The notes: generated from the letters alone by a model not told the origin. DNA of 64,000 bases from an uncultured Ruminococcus sp. (GCA_910576995.1 CAJTLC010000002.1:97941-161940); one strand, 5' to 3'; positions 17,386 through 26,980 are shown, counted from the stretch's first letter. Program-made: numbers and translations.

Positions 17386-17484
17386 CATAATTTACAGACA
17401 TAATCATCAGGCATATTTTACGACAAAAACCTGTCGGCGTGAATCCGCTGAGATCATCATGTTACAACAAAATCAGAAAGCTTA

Positions 17485-17523
17485 TCAGGGCTGCCATATT
17501 AAACGGCAGCCCTGATTTTTATT
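17485..17523 (+). terminator. Terminator of the sigma factor operon
   Basis: Perfect 11-bp stem TCAGGGCTGCC / GGCAGCCCTGA with a 9-nt loop and T-run, 100 nt after the stop codon. Confidence 0.9.
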
Positions 17524-17662
17524 TATGAGAACAAGTTCTAAGATTTTTTTAAGAATTACATCGCAAATTACTTAAGAATTATGTGATATTATTTTTATTA
17601 TACTCGACGTCGCACACAAATTGTGCAATATCGCGTTAAATCAAAATAAAGGAGTAATCACA

Positions 17663-18328
17663 ATGAAAAAAATACTTAAAGGAACAGCGATTATTGCAGT
17701 GGGTCTGATCGTCGTGATCGCATTGATAACCTTCAAAAATATCAGGATCATAAGCGAAAGCAGCCGTTCGGAATACAAAGGCGAATGGAATCTGATACTT
17801 GTAAATTCCGAAAACGCTCTTCCCAAAAATTACGATATCGAACTCACTCTTTTATCAAACGGAGTCTCGGTCGATTCGAGAATATATCCCGATTTACAGA
17901 AAATGTTTGACGACGCCCGCAGCGAAGGGATCTACCCGATAGTAGGCGAGGGATATCGTACTCACAACGAGCAGAAAGCGATGATGCGCGAGAAAACCGC
18001 AGCATTTATTGCGGACGGCTATTCAATGAAAGAAGCAGAAGAATTAGCCGCAGACTTAGTTGCAGAACCAGGAAAAAGCGAACATGAACTCGGTATCGCT
18101 CTTGACATAAACGCCGATACCTCCGCCTCCACTAACGAAGAAGTTTACGCATGGCTTGCTGAAAATGCCTATAAATACGGTTTCATTCTGCGCTATCCTC
18201 TGGGAAAGGAAGATATCACAGGTATAGATTACGAGCCGTGGCATTACAGATATGTAGGCGCTGACGCAGCTTTGGAAATTTTCACGAAGCAATTGACGCT
18301 TGAAGAATATCTGAACGCACTCAAATAA
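17663..18328 (+). CDS. D-alanyl-D-alanine carboxypeptidase, VanY family
   Basis: A 221-residue zinc peptidase that trims the terminal D-Ala of peptidoglycan stem peptides. One N-terminal membrane helix (ILKGTAIIAVGLIVVIALIT) anchors or exports it. The peptidase M15 signature is complete: His141 and Asp148 in SEHELGIALDIN, and Glu191 and His194 in YEPWHYRYVG. ATG 17663 has GGAG upstream; an earlier in-frame ATG is not supported. It ends 8 nt inside the 3' end of the convergent leucine-rich-repeat gene. No vancomycin-resistance genes are nearby, so a housekeeping cell-wall role is likely. Confidence 0.92.
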   Translation: MKKILKGTAIIAVGLIVVIALITFKNIRIISESSRSEYKGEWNLILVNSENALPKNYDIELTLLSNGVSVDSRIYPDLQKMFDDARSEGIYPIVGEGYRTHNEQKAMMREKTAAFIADGYSMKEAEELAADLVAEPGKSEHELGIALDINADTSASTNEEVYAWLAENAYKYGFILRYPLGKEDITGIDYEPWHYRYVGADAALEIFTKQLTLEEYLNALK

Positions 18329-19640
18329 ACAGCATACTTAAACCATGCTCGCGCGCATAGCGTTCAGCTTTTTTGCGATTTATCTGCTTCAATACGCGCA
18401 GGATAAGCTTATGACCTTTTTTCACATCGGAAGCGTTATAATCAACGCCGTCAAATTCCATAACATGGACATTATAAATATTTTCGCATCCGCAAAACGC
18501 GTCGTCGCGAATATCCTTAGTTTGTATGCTTATTTTGACATTAGTCAAATTATTGCATCCGTAAAACGCCCAGCTTCCAATCGTTTTTACGGACGGCGGT
18601 ATAGTTATATCTTCAAGGGAACGACACCATGAAAAAGCGCTTTCGCCTATTGACGCAACAGAATCTGATATGACTATTCGTTTCAAGCCGTAGCACTCGG
18701 AAAAAGCAGCGTTTCCGATAGATTCAACGGGATGAGAAATTATTACTCTGTTCAGATTTCTGCATGAGAAAAAGCTGAGATCGCTGATTTTTTTCAACTG
18801 CGCGGGGAAAGTAAGCTTTCTTATCGAACTGCATCTGCCGAACGCTCCTTTTCCGATAGTTTTCAAAGAATTCGGGAAATTCAATTCTTTCATCCGCTGA
18901 CATTTAAGAAAAGCATTTTCGCCGATTGTTTCCAGGTTTTTCGAAAAAACGATCTCCTCAAGGTTAACACAGTGAGCAAAAGCAAATTTGTCAACAGTTT
19001 TAACGCTGTCTGACATAATAATTTTCTTAGCGGAAGTATTTCCTCTGAAAGCATATTTGCCAATATAAACAATGCCGTCCGGAATGTGTATCGCTTCGTT
19101 TGTACCAATATATTTAATAAGCAGCGTACCATTTTTGGCGATAGCCATGTTGTTAACATCGTCGATAACAATATTTTCCGCCTGTTCAATATCTTTATCG
19201 ACATACAGCGCGTCAAGATCGTCGCGGCTTAGAACCGTCGTGGGAAATCTGACAGGCTCTTCCAAAATAGCCTTTGCCTCTTCCGATAACTGAGGCGGCG
19301 GCGGAAATTTTTTTTCATTATCCTGCACGGAAGCTTCTTTTTTTAGCTCTTCTGTTCTGATATCGGGGATTTCAGCTTTCGGCTGTTCTGCTTTGATTTC
19401 GGGAATCTCTGCTTTTTTGGGCGTTTCAGCTTTCGGCTGCTCCGCCTTGATTTCAGGGATTTCCGCTTTTTTCGGCTCTTCTGCCTTAATTTCGGGAGTT
19501 TCGATTTTACTGCGCTTTACAGCCTTAACTTTAACAACCTTCGCTTTTTTGCCTGCTTCTTTTATTTTAGCACACATAGGACAAGCGTCGAATTTCTCCG
19601 AATCATATCCGTGTCCCTCAACACATTTAACAATTTTCAT
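18321..19640 (-). CDS. BspA-type leucine-rich-repeat protein with N-terminal Cys/His cluster
   Basis: A 439-residue protein without signal peptide. Residues 1-25 carry a Cys6-His10...Cys20-Cys23 cluster (KCVEGHGYDSEKFDACPMC) that could bind zinc. Residues about 45-110 are a low-complexity Glu/Lys/Pro linker of repeated PEIKAE-like units. Residues about 165-410 are BspA-type LRR_5 repeats (SIGKGAFGRCSSIRKLTFP, SIGESAFSWCRSLEDITIP). The start ATG has GGAGTGG upstream. BspA repeats usually mediate binding and are often on the surface; lacking an export signal, this one is probably cytoplasmic. Function unknown. Confidence 0.8.
   Translation of the reverse strand: MKIVKCVEGHGYDSEKFDACPMCAKIKEAGKKAKVVKVKAVKRSKIETPEIKAEEPKKAEIPEIKAEQPKAETPKKAEIPEIKAEQPKAEIPDIRTEELKKEASVQDNEKKFPPPPQLSEEAKAILEEPVRFPTTVLSRDDLDALYVDKDIEQAENIVIDDVNNMAIAKNGTLLIKYIGTNEAIHIPDGIVYIGKYAFRGNTSAKKIIMSDSVKTVDKFAFAHCVNLEEIVFSKNLETIGENAFLKCQRMKELNFPNSLKTIGKGAFGRCSSIRKLTFPAQLKKISDLSFFSCRNLNRVIISHPVESIGNAAFSECYGLKRIVISDSVASIGESAFSWCRSLEDITIPPSVKTIGSWAFYGCNNLTNVKISIQTKDIRDDAFCGCENIYNVHVMEFDGVDYNASDVKKGHKLILRVLKQINRKKAERYAREHGLSMLFI
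19330..19515 (-). repeat. Degenerate tandem repeat encoding Pro-Glu-Ile-Lys-Ala-Glu units
   Basis: Tandem, imperfect copies of a unit coding for PEIKAEQPKAETPKKAEI-like sequence inside the leucine-rich-repeat gene. The copies differ in number of PKK and PKA pieces, as expected from slippage or unequal recombination. Confidence 0.7.
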
Positions 19641-19733
19641 ATAACCACTCCACGAATAATATCCCCGATTATAGATTTTTGTCTTACGACACTATCGGAG
19701 ATTATTTTAAGAAATAATGAATACATCAATTTA

Positions 19734-19762
19734 ATTATAGCATAATCATAAAGAAATTGCAA
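19734..19762 (-). promoter_or_regulatory. Promoter of the leucine-rich-repeat gene
   Basis: Minus strand TTGCAA (19757-19762), 17-bp spacer, TATAAT (complement of 19734-19739). It is about 94 bp before the start codon. Confidence 0.65.
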
Positions 19763-19954
19763 GAAAGTATTTTAGTATAATCAGATTTTTGTTAAAACTG
19801 CCGAAACTCGCCTGCTTCATAAATTGAAAACAACGTAAATTCAGCATTTTAATAATTTGCATTTGTGCATTATTACCAAACGCTAAAATTCATTTTGATA
19901 ATTAAAGAATTGCAAATTTAAATTCTGAAAAATGCAAAATAAATGCAAAAATTA

Positions 19955-19983
19955 TTGACTTTAAGCAAAGCTGGAATTATAAT
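19955..19983 (+). promoter_or_regulatory. Promoter of the first solute-binding lipoprotein
   Basis: TTGACT at 19955-19960, 17-bp spacer, TATAAT at 19978-19983; the gene starts at 20043. The stretch 19763-19954 between this and the divergent promoter is AT-rich and shows nothing else. Confidence 0.7.
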
Positions 19984-20042
19984 AAAGATACAGAACGCGT
20001 TCAATAAGTTCATTAATTCACCCTTTGGAAAGGATTCAAATT

Positions 20043-22442
20043 ATGAAGAAAATTTTTACAGCGATCATGGCTGCTTCGATTTTCTGCACCACAGCGTCCT
20101 CATGCAGTTCGATCGCCAAAAACAAAACTTCCGAAAGTACAAGCGACAGTTCGGTATCTACAGACGAAGTAAGCGAACTCGCGGATTCTGAACAGCTTCT
20201 TCTTATCAACAGCTATAAATACGAAGAAATTCCAATGCCTGACGGCATGAAAAGCGTGTATGATATTACTCCGATAAAGGATACGGGCGAATATATAGTT
20301 CAGTTCTCAGACGAAAAATATAATGTCGCTTATTTCAAAACCGACAGTTCTTTTTCGCAATTCACGCCGTTTGAGCCTGATATACCGTCCGATCTGCTTG
20401 CATACGACTATTGCAGCTATAGTTATTTCTTTAATAATGACGGAAGCTTTTTCGCATTCGTCTCGACGGAAGATCACGGCGGCATAAAAATTCCCGACGA
20501 ATACGATGAAAATTTCGACTACGAAGCTTATAATAATAACTGCATATCAAGTTATACGCTATGCGCCTATGATAAAAACGGCACTCTTATTTCGAAAACT
20601 CCGATAAATTATTCGGAAGAATATTTTGATGATGATTACAATTATCTTAACATTTACTCCTGCGGAACTAATGAAGGCGATTTCATACAAAGTCTGTCAA
20701 ACAGAGACGCTATGTCAAACGAAGGAGTTATAGTAACTATAGACGCAAACGGAAATCCCGAAAAACATATCGCTGAATCCAATACCGAAAAAATAAATAT
20801 CGGATACGCATTTCTGAAAGATTCCGAAGGAAAAACCGTGATCTTCGAAACGTATTCCGAACCCCAAAAAGACGAGCAAGGCAGGGAATGTTATACCATG
20901 TCGTTCAACTTGCGCATGATGAACAGCGATTATACGCTCGGCGAACCGTTTTTCAGTCTTTCCGACTTCGGCATTGACGGCGGCGCTCCATCTCCCGGAA
21001 CAGGCGATTATAAAATGTATATGTCAATGACAGACGGTCTTTTCGGCATCAAGGACGACGGAAGTATGACGCAGATAATTAACTGGAATGAATCAGGCGT
21101 TGAGCCTATGCAGGCTTACTGCGTCGGCGAAAATGAATTTATAGGTATCAATAGCCCTGTAAACAGTAATGAATCAACGCTCGTTCGCCTTACTCCGCGC
21201 GACCCGAGCGAATTCGCAAATAAAAAAGTAATAACCATAGCAAATATTGACAATTACTATCCCACAGCCGAGATCTACAATTTCAATAATTCGCAGTCGG
21301 AATATCATGTGCAGACGCTTAATTACGCTTTAAGCGACGACTATGAACAAAACCTCAAACAATTTAATCTCGATCTGATTTCCGACAACGTACCCGATAT
21401 AATATATGGTCTGCCTTACAGTTTTTATCTGAATTACCAAAATAAAGGCGTATTTGCCGATCTCAGCCAATTTATCGAAAACGATTCTGAAGTGAACCGC
21501 AATACGATAATGCCGAACGTTCTGAAAGCCATCGAAAGCAGCGACGAAAAAATCTACAATTTATGCACCGCTTTTTCAATCAAGAGCCTTGTAGCAAAAA
21601 CGCGTGTTTTTGACAAAGAAAACTGGACGTTCGACGAAATGCTCGATCTCTACGAAAACGCTCCTCCCGAAGCTGTTCATATTTATGATGGCGAAACAAA
21701 ATCAGATATGTTCCGTGCAATGTTTTTCACTATGAACGATCTTATAGATTATAAAAACGCAACCTGCGATTTCAATAATCAACAAGTAATACAAATGCTG
21801 GAATTCTGCAATCGTTTTGTAAATGAGATAGATATGCCCGATAAAGAAAGCGATCCCGAAGGTCATCAAGGCTATTATACTGATAAACACACATGGCTGA
21901 AAAACGATCAAATACTTGTTACACCAGTTGGTTTCAGCAATGGTTTTACGGCATTTGACAGTGTAAAGTATCTTGAGGGCGGCGGAGAAGATCTCACATT
22001 TGTGGGATATCCAACGAACAACGGCAAGGGCGGCAGATTAATTCCCGAAGGTATCATGGCTGTTACGGAATCCTCGAAAAATAAAGAGGGCGCATGGGAA
22101 TTTATCAAGAATTACATCATCGAGACGAGTTCCGATTTCAGCGATGAATATTCATATGGTCTCCCCATATTGATGGACGCATTCAATAAAGCCCTCGACG
22201 CCGAAATGTCGGCTGAACATACGGCAAGCGGTATGGAAATTCCCTCCCTTACGCAGAAAGATCGCGATATGATCTATGATTACGTTTTGCAGTGCGATTC
22301 TCTTGGAACTGTTTTTGATCTCGATCTTGAACTCCTTTGCAATGAAGAAGCGAATATCTATTTCGCAGGCGGTCAGACTGCCGAAGAAACTGCCGAACAT
22401 ATCCAAAATCGAGCTTCGATACTCATTAGCGAAAAAAGCTGA
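20043..22442 (+). CDS. Large solute-binding lipoprotein (copy 1) with N-terminal extension
   Basis: A 799-residue lipoprotein. Signal peptide with lipidation Cys21 in CTTASSCSS, followed by a Ser/Thr-rich stretch. Residues about 60-395 resemble a beta-rich, propeller-like domain and are not a known transporter part. Residues about 395-790 look like a family-1 extracellular solute-binding fold (KKVITIANI..., LVTPVGFSNGF, GAWEFIKNYI), as in sugar ABC importers. No permease or ATPase gene is adjacent. ATG 20043 has GGAAAGG upstream. A homologous protein lies at 30219-32555. Both have a sugar-sensor/GGDEF gene next to them, so sensing rather than import is possible. Confidence 0.8.
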   Translation: MKKIFTAIMAASIFCTTASSCSSIAKNKTSESTSDSSVSTDEVSELADSEQLLLINSYKYEEIPMPDGMKSVYDITPIKDTGEYIVQFSDEKYNVAYFKTDSSFSQFTPFEPDIPSDLLAYDYCSYSYFFNNDGSFFAFVSTEDHGGIKIPDEYDENFDYEAYNNNCISSYTLCAYDKNGTLISKTPINYSEEYFDDDYNYLNIYSCGTNEGDFIQSLSNRDAMSNEGVIVTIDANGNPEKHIAESNTEKINIGYAFLKDSEGKTVIFETYSEPQKDEQGRECYTMSFNLRMMNSDYTLGEPFFSLSDFGIDGGAPSPGTGDYKMYMSMTDGLFGIKDDGSMTQIINWNESGVEPMQAYCVGENEFIGINSPVNSNESTLVRLTPRDPSEFANKKVITIANIDNYYPTAEIYNFNNSQSEYHVQTLNYALSDDYEQNLKQFNLDLISDNVPDIIYGLPYSFYLNYQNKGVFADLSQFIENDSEVNRNTIMPNVLKAIESSDEKIYNLCTAFSIKSLVAKTRVFDKENWTFDEMLDLYENAPPEAVHIYDGETKSDMFRAMFFTMNDLIDYKNATCDFNNQQVIQMLEFCNRFVNEIDMPDKESDPEGHQGYYTDKHTWLKNDQILVTPVGFSNGFTAFDSVKYLEGGGEDLTFVGYPTNNGKGGRLIPEGIMAVTESSKNKEGAWEFIKNYIIETSSDFSDEYSYGLPILMDAFNKALDAEMSAEHTASGMEIPSLTQKDRDMIYDYVLQCDSLGTVFDLDLELLCNEEANIYFAGGQTAEETAEHIQNRASILISEKS

Positions 22443-22464
22443 AATAAATTTTGACTAAATCAAA

Positions 22465-22505
22465 AATGCCGCAGAAGAAATTATGATCTTCTGCGGCATT
22501 TTTTA
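22465..22505. terminator. Bidirectional terminator between lipoprotein 1 and GGDEF protein 1
   Basis: Perfect 14-bp stem AATGCCGCAGAAGA / TCTTCTGCGGCATT (22465-22478 and 22487-22500), 8-nt loop, T-run on both strands. The two flanking genes converge. Confidence 0.9.
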
Positions 22506-24437
22506 TGAACGCAAATGTTTTGACAGTTTTTTCTTGCGCTTCATTTCGTACATTTTCTTATCGGCTGCCGTAACAAATCGGAACAAATCCTCGCCTTTTT
22601 TAGGAACTGCAATTACAAATCCCGTACTTGCGCTGAGCATGAACGAATTTTTAGCCTCCACATTAACAGCGGCAATGTTATCGTCTATCTTACGCGTCAG
22701 ATTTTCAGCGTCGGATTCTGTGTAATCCGCAGCAAAAACTATAAATTCATCGCCTCCGAAACGGCAGAATATCTCGCCCTCTGTACATGATCTGCAAAGA
22801 ACGTCTGCAACGGAACGTATGGCGTTATCTCCTACATCATGCCCGAAAGTATCGTTTATCACCTTCAATCCGTCAAGATCAATAAACATCAGCATAATAT
22901 TTCTTCCCTCGTCGGCACACATATTAAAAATATCTGTGGTAGCCTGCACAAATCCGTTGCGATTGTAAATTCCAGAAAAAGTATCCTGAGCGTAAAGCCT
23001 TCCGAGAGTTTTAACGGCAAAATCAAGACTGATAAGCTTTCTGATATTTTCAAGAGCATTATTCACGGTAATGCACCAGGATTGAAACATCGCATTATGA
23101 AGCGACACACGACAATTATGGATAGCCATATATCCAAGACATCTCTCGCCAAAATGCAGCGGAAGAATATAATAGAATTTATCATCGCCGTTCTTCTCCG
23201 GAATATCCGGCAGCAGGTCTTTTTTATGTATAGATTCTATCTCGTAAAAATTCCCCCGACAATAGGCTATCGGAACTATCATTGTTTCAGTATAATTAAT
23301 ATTTACCGTCTCCGTTTTAACGACAAGCCCTTTTTGATCTATAAATTCTTTATCCCAGTTATCGCAAAGGCAGAAATAGAATTCCTCGGGATTCATATAT
23401 GATACGAATTTTTTCAGCGATCTGACAAAATCCTCAAAATTGCTGCACCCATGCAGTTCGCAGGCAAGCTGATTGAAAAGAGTCATATAATTGGTGATAT
23501 TTTCAATATGGCTGTAATTCGAAATGTTCAGCTCCTTGTATTCCGAAACATCATGAATAACGCTGTCGCAGCAGCCGCAGCTTTCCGTGAATCTGGTTGA
23601 CATATTAAGTATACGGCTGCGTTCCTGCTCGATGTCATTAAAGTGATTGTAAAGCATTTTGCAGGCAAGCTGACCTGACAAAGTAAGAGGACGCTCAACA
23701 GAAGTAAGTTCTATCCTGAAATTATGATTGTTGAAAGTATTATCAAATCCCGAAACCGCTATCTCCGACGGAACTTTAAATCCCGCTTCGAAAAGCCGAT
23801 TAACGGCAGCAGCAGCCATTACATCGTTGGCGCATATAATAGCCTGCGGCATATAATCAGTATTTTCGCGGAAGTATTCTATAGCCGCCTTTCCCGACGG
23901 CGCTCTGAAATCTCCATAATAAATCCTGTTTTCTTCGATATCGATCCCATGCTCGTCAAGGACATCAAGAAAAGCTTCCAGACGCGCCGCGCTTTCGGGA
24001 TTATCGGCAGGTCCGGAAATATAATTAAACTTTGTAAAACCATGAACATTGATGAAATGCTCTGTTATTTCCCGCATTGCGCTGCGGTTATCTATTCCTA
24101 TGTAATAAAGCCCTTCAACATTATTATCTATAGCCACGGCAGGAATGCCGGATTCTTTTACTCGTTTGAAAATATCATCGACTACATACTGATAGTCTAT
24201 TGTATTTGTAAGCAGTACAGCGCCGTCGAAATCATTGAAATCAGGAAGATCAAAAATATTAAGTTCGCCAATATCGTGACCTTCATTATCCATCGTTCCA
24301 CTAAATGAAGCAAAAACATAAAAATCGAGAAAACATTCGGAAGCGACTGATTGAATTCCGCTAAGAATGCTGCTTTGATATTTCTGATCTATTCCTGCAA
24401 CTATTATCGCAATTCTATGCTTATCACGCTTATTCAA
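22503..24437 (-). CDS. LacI-type sugar-sensor domain fused to a GGDEF diguanylate cyclase (copy 1)
   Basis: A 644-residue cytosolic protein. Residues about 8-300 match the periplasmic-binding-protein-like sensor fold of LacI regulators (HRIAIIVAGIDQKYQSSILSGIQ, AIICANDVMAAAAVNRLFEAG, SGFDNT), but the DNA-binding helix-turn-helix is missing. About 300-470 is a linker/GAF-like region. The C-terminal GGDEF domain keeps an intact GGDEF at 561-565, so cyclic-di-GMP synthesis is expected. The inhibitory RxxD site is absent (TEGE at that place). TTG 24437 fits GGAG 10 nt upstream; GTG 24446 is an alternative. Confidence 0.85.
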   Translation of the reverse strand: MNKRDKHRIAIIVAGIDQKYQSSILSGIQSVASECFLDFYVFASFSGTMDNEGHDIGELNIFDLPDFNDFDGAVLLTNTIDYQYVVDDIFKRVKESGIPAVAIDNNVEGLYYIGIDNRSAMREITEHFINVHGFTKFNYISGPADNPESAARLEAFLDVLDEHGIDIEENRIYYGDFRAPSGKAAIEYFRENTDYMPQAIICANDVMAAAAVNRLFEAGFKVPSEIAVSGFDNTFNNHNFRIELTSVERPLTLSGQLACKMLYNHFNDIEQERSRILNMSTRFTESCGCCDSVIHDVSEYKELNISNYSHIENITNYMTLFNQLACELHGCSNFEDFVRSLKKFVSYMNPEEFYFCLCDNWDKEFIDQKGLVVKTETVNINYTETMIVPIAYCRGNFYEIESIHKKDLLPDIPEKNGDDKFYYILPLHFGERCLGYMAIHNCRVSLHNAMFQSWCITVNNALENIRKLISLDFAVKTLGRLYAQDTFSGIYNRNGFVQATTDIFNMCADEGRNIMLMFIDLDGLKVINDTFGHDVGDNAIRSVADVLCRSCTEGEIFCRFGGDEFIVFAADYTESDAENLTRKIDDNIAAVNVEAKNSFMLSASTGFVIAVPKKGEDLFRFVTAADKKMYEMKRKKKLSKHLRS

Positions 24438-24770
24438 ATCTCTCACTCTCCTTCCGATAAAACACACCAAATTATTCAAAAAATAATTTACTAACTAAGC
24501 TTTCCAACAATTTCAATCTCAACTATATATATTGTACAACAAAATTAGAAAAAAATCAATAGTTTTGTAAAATTATATTGATTGGAAAAATTTACGCTTT
24601 ATTCATTTTTTATTTACAGATTGTAGAATATCCGCTTAATAATACAATTAGCAGTTACTGTCTTAATTTTGTATTGCATTCGACATAACAGCGTAAAATC
24701 TAAAAAAGTAAGATTATTCGCAATAAAAATTTGCAAATCGACGAAAATTTAATATATAATTAAGCTTTTA

Positions 24771-24798
24771 TTGACAAATCTCAAAAAAATGATATACT
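24771..24798 (+). promoter_or_regulatory. Promoter of ppa
   Basis: TTGACA at 24771-24776, 16-bp spacer, TATACT at 24793-24798. The palindromic element at 24827-24982 lies between it and ppa and would be in the 5' leader. The stretch 24438-24770 is AT-rich with no supported feature. Confidence 0.65.
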
Positions 24799-24826
24799 GA
24801 TTATATAGAAACTTTTTTGAAACAAT

Positions 24827-24982
24827 AGACTTCCTCGGAATTTAACATGTGCCGTATGCTGAAAGATTTTAGCGATAGGCAAGGATTACGGCAAATGCGG
24901 GCTGTCGCCATTCAAGGAGGAAGACGACGCATATCTCAAAAAGATTATGGCAGGCGGCGTGCGTTAATTTCCGAGAAAGTCT
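24827..24982. repeat. MITE-like palindromic element E upstream of ppa
   Basis: Ends AGACTTCCTCGGAATTTAAC (24827-24846) and its inverted copy (24963-24982) match over 20 bp with two mismatches. The interior pairs imperfectly and contains the core GGGCTGTCGCC ... GACGACGCA (24899-24931) also present in elements at 26815 and 32797. No coding frame. It ends 8 nt before the ppa ribosome binding site. Confidence 0.75.
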
Positions 24983-25004
24983 AATATAATCGGAGGGAAT
25001 TTAA

Positions 25005-25538
25005 TTGAAGAACATTTGGCATAATATCAGCCCTAAACGAATAAGTCCCGATCATTTCTACGCTGTAATCGAGATCGGCAAGGGCAGCAAGATAAAATAT
25101 GAGCTTGATAAGGAAACAGGGTACATAAAGATGGACAGGATACTTCACACGTCCACCCATTACCCCGCCAATTACGGATTTATTCCCAGAACCTACTCGG
25201 ATGACCTTGATCCGCTTGATGTGCTTGTTCTCTGCTCCGAAAGGCTTATGCCGCTTACCCTTGTAAAGTGCTACCCCATCGGAGTTATCAGAATGCTCGA
25301 CAACGGTCATCACGACGATAAGATAATTGCAGTTCCCTTCGACGACCCTAATTATAATATGTATATGGACATCGAGCAGTTACCTAAACATATATTTGAC
25401 GAAATGACGCATTTTTTCACCGTGTATAAGGAACTTGAGAATAAAACTACGGTTGTAAACGAGATCGATCATGCAGACGTTGCTAAAGAGATCATCGCTC
25501 ACGACATCGACAATTACATCGATAACTTCTGCAAATAA
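25005..25538 (+). CDS. ppa: Inorganic pyrophosphatase, family I
   Basis: A 177-residue soluble enzyme hydrolysing pyrophosphate to phosphate, pulling biosynthetic reactions forward. The family signature DLDPLDVLVL, which provides the metal-binding aspartates, is at about residues 66-75, with upstream YELDKETG and HYPANYGFIPRTY. TTG is the start, with GGAGGG 8 nt upstream; no ATG fits. It is followed by prs, whose reaction and PRPP-using pathways release pyrophosphate, an arrangement that makes metabolic sense. Length normal. Confidence 0.96.
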   Translation: MKNIWHNISPKRISPDHFYAVIEIGKGSKIKYELDKETGYIKMDRILHTSTHYPANYGFIPRTYSDDLDPLDVLVLCSERLMPLTLVKCYPIGVIRMLDNGHHDDKIIAVPFDDPNYNMYMDIEQLPKHIFDEMTHFFTVYKELENKTTVVNEIDHADVAKEIIAHDIDNYIDNFCK

Positions 25539-25541
25539 GAA

Positions 25542-25630
25542 TTTTTGAGACTGTTCAGCAGCTTTTCGGTAAATTTTGCCGCTTTTTGCGTTGAAATCCG
25601 CACATAAAAAGCTGCCGACAAACTCTAAAA
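25542..25630. repeat. MITE-like palindromic element F between ppa and prs
   Basis: Imperfect terminal inverted repeat of about 24 bp (TTTTGAGACTGTTCAGCAGC... against ...GCTGCCGACAAACTCTAAAA). Its interior (CTTTTCGGTAAATTTTGCCG, ATCCGCACATAA) matches the inner parts of elements A1 and A2 at 52828 and 55436 in reverse orientation, though its ends differ. No coding frame. Confidence 0.7.
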
Positions 25631-25661
25631 CAGAAGAATTCAAAAACGAAAGGATATTATC

Positions 25662-26807
25662 ATGATTGCTTCAAGTGAAAATTTATTCAGCAGCGAAACA
25701 AGCGCAGCGCCCATCGGCATTATCGCCATGAACAGCGTAACTGAACTCGGAAACAAGATCAACAACTACCTCGTTGAATGGTCAAAAAGAGCAGGTTACG
25801 ACGCCGACAGCTTTCTTATTGAAAGCGAATGCCCCCGTTTTTCTTCCGGCGACGGAAAAGGTCTTATCAAGTCTACGGTAAGAGGCAAAGACCTTTTCAT
25901 CATCGTTGATGTCGGAAATTATAATGTAAAATATAATTACTTCGGATTCGAAAACGCAATGTCTCCCGACGATCATTATCAGGATCTCAAGAGAATAATT
26001 CAGGCTGCAAGCGGAAAGGCTCACCGCGTTAATATCATCATGCCTATCCTTTACGGCGGCAGACAGCATAGAAGAAGCTACCGCGAATCGCTCGACTGCG
26101 CCTGTGCTTTGCAAGAACTCGAAGCAATGGGAGTTGCCAATATCGTCACTTTCGACGCTCACGATCCGAGAGTTCAGAATGCCGTTCCGCTAATGGGCTT
26201 CGACAATGTTATGCCAACTTATCAGGTTCTTAAATGCCTTCTTAACGATGTTAAAGACATCAAACCTACGAAGGAAAACTTCATGATCGTTTCCCCCGAC
26301 GAGGGCGCTCTCAACAGAAATATGTACTACGCTTCCGTTCTCGGAGTGGATATGGGGATGTTCTACAAGCGCCGCGATTATTCTACTATTGTAAACGGCA
26401 GAAATCCTATCATCGCTCATGAATATCTCGGAAACCCCGTTGAAGGTAAGGATATTTTCGTTGCGGACGATATTATTTCTTCAGGCGAATCCATGCTTGA
26501 TCTTGCATATAATCTTAAAGAAAAAGGCGCTGCAAGAATTTTCACATACGCTACGTACGCAATTTTCACAAACGGTCTTGATAAATTCGACGAAGCATAT
26601 GAAAAAGGCATTATCGGCGGAGTTCTCGGCACCAATCTCACTTACAGATCGCCGGAACTTCTCAGCAGACCTTGGTTCCATGAAGTTGACGTGTCAAAGT
26701 ATATTGCATACTTCATTGAAGCGATCAACCACGAAGTATCTATCAGCAAAATTCTCGATCCTCATGCTAAGATCGACGCTCTGCTCAAAAAATATGGAAT
26801 AAAATAA
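25662..26807 (+). CDS. prs: Ribose-phosphate pyrophosphokinase (PRPP synthetase)
   Basis: A 381-residue enzyme making PRPP from ribose 5-phosphate and ATP for nucleotide, His and Trp synthesis. Recognisable motifs: YGGRQHRRSYRESLDCACAL, the metal/ATP segment NIVTFDAHDPRVQNAVP, the PRPP loop FVADDIISSGESMLD and the C-terminal phosphate-binding regions. It is longer than the usual 310-320 residues and diverges at the N-terminus (FSSETSAAPIGIIAMNSVTELG), as in a clostridial variant branch. The start at 25662 has AAAGGATAT upstream. It probably shares transcripts with ppa through element F. Confidence 0.92.
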   Translation: MIASSENLFSSETSAAPIGIIAMNSVTELGNKINNYLVEWSKRAGYDADSFLIESECPRFSSGDGKGLIKSTVRGKDLFIIVDVGNYNVKYNYFGFENAMSPDDHYQDLKRIIQAASGKAHRVNIIMPILYGGRQHRRSYRESLDCACALQELEAMGVANIVTFDAHDPRVQNAVPLMGFDNVMPTYQVLKCLLNDVKDIKPTKENFMIVSPDEGALNRNMYYASVLGVDMGMFYKRRDYSTIVNGRNPIIAHEYLGNPVEGKDIFVADDIISSGESMLDLAYNLKEKGAARIFTYATYAIFTNGLDKFDEAYEKGIIGGVLGTNLTYRSPELLSRPWFHEVDVSKYIAYFIEAINHEVSISKILDPHAKIDALLKKYGIK

Positions 26808-26814
26808 AAACATC

Positions 26815-26980
26815 TTAGGGCTTGTTTGAAAAATAGATATATTCTGAAAAATGCACAGAAATTACTGTATGTTAGGAGAGAATCCGAAGGCAGGCTGTCG
26901 CCTGACGAGGATTTTCGACGACGCAGACAGTGATTTATGGGCGTTTTGACGAATGTATGGATTTTTCAAACAAGCCCTAA
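26815..26980. repeat. MITE-like palindromic element D after prs
   Basis: Perfect 20-bp terminal inverted repeat, TTAGGGCTTGTTTGAAAAAT at 26815-26834 and its complement at 26961-26980; imperfect pairing continues inward for about 50 bp. Core GGCTGTCGCC (26893-26902) and GACGACGCA (26917-26925) are shared with elements E and C1. No coding frame; begins 7 bp after the prs stop codon. Confidence 0.8.
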
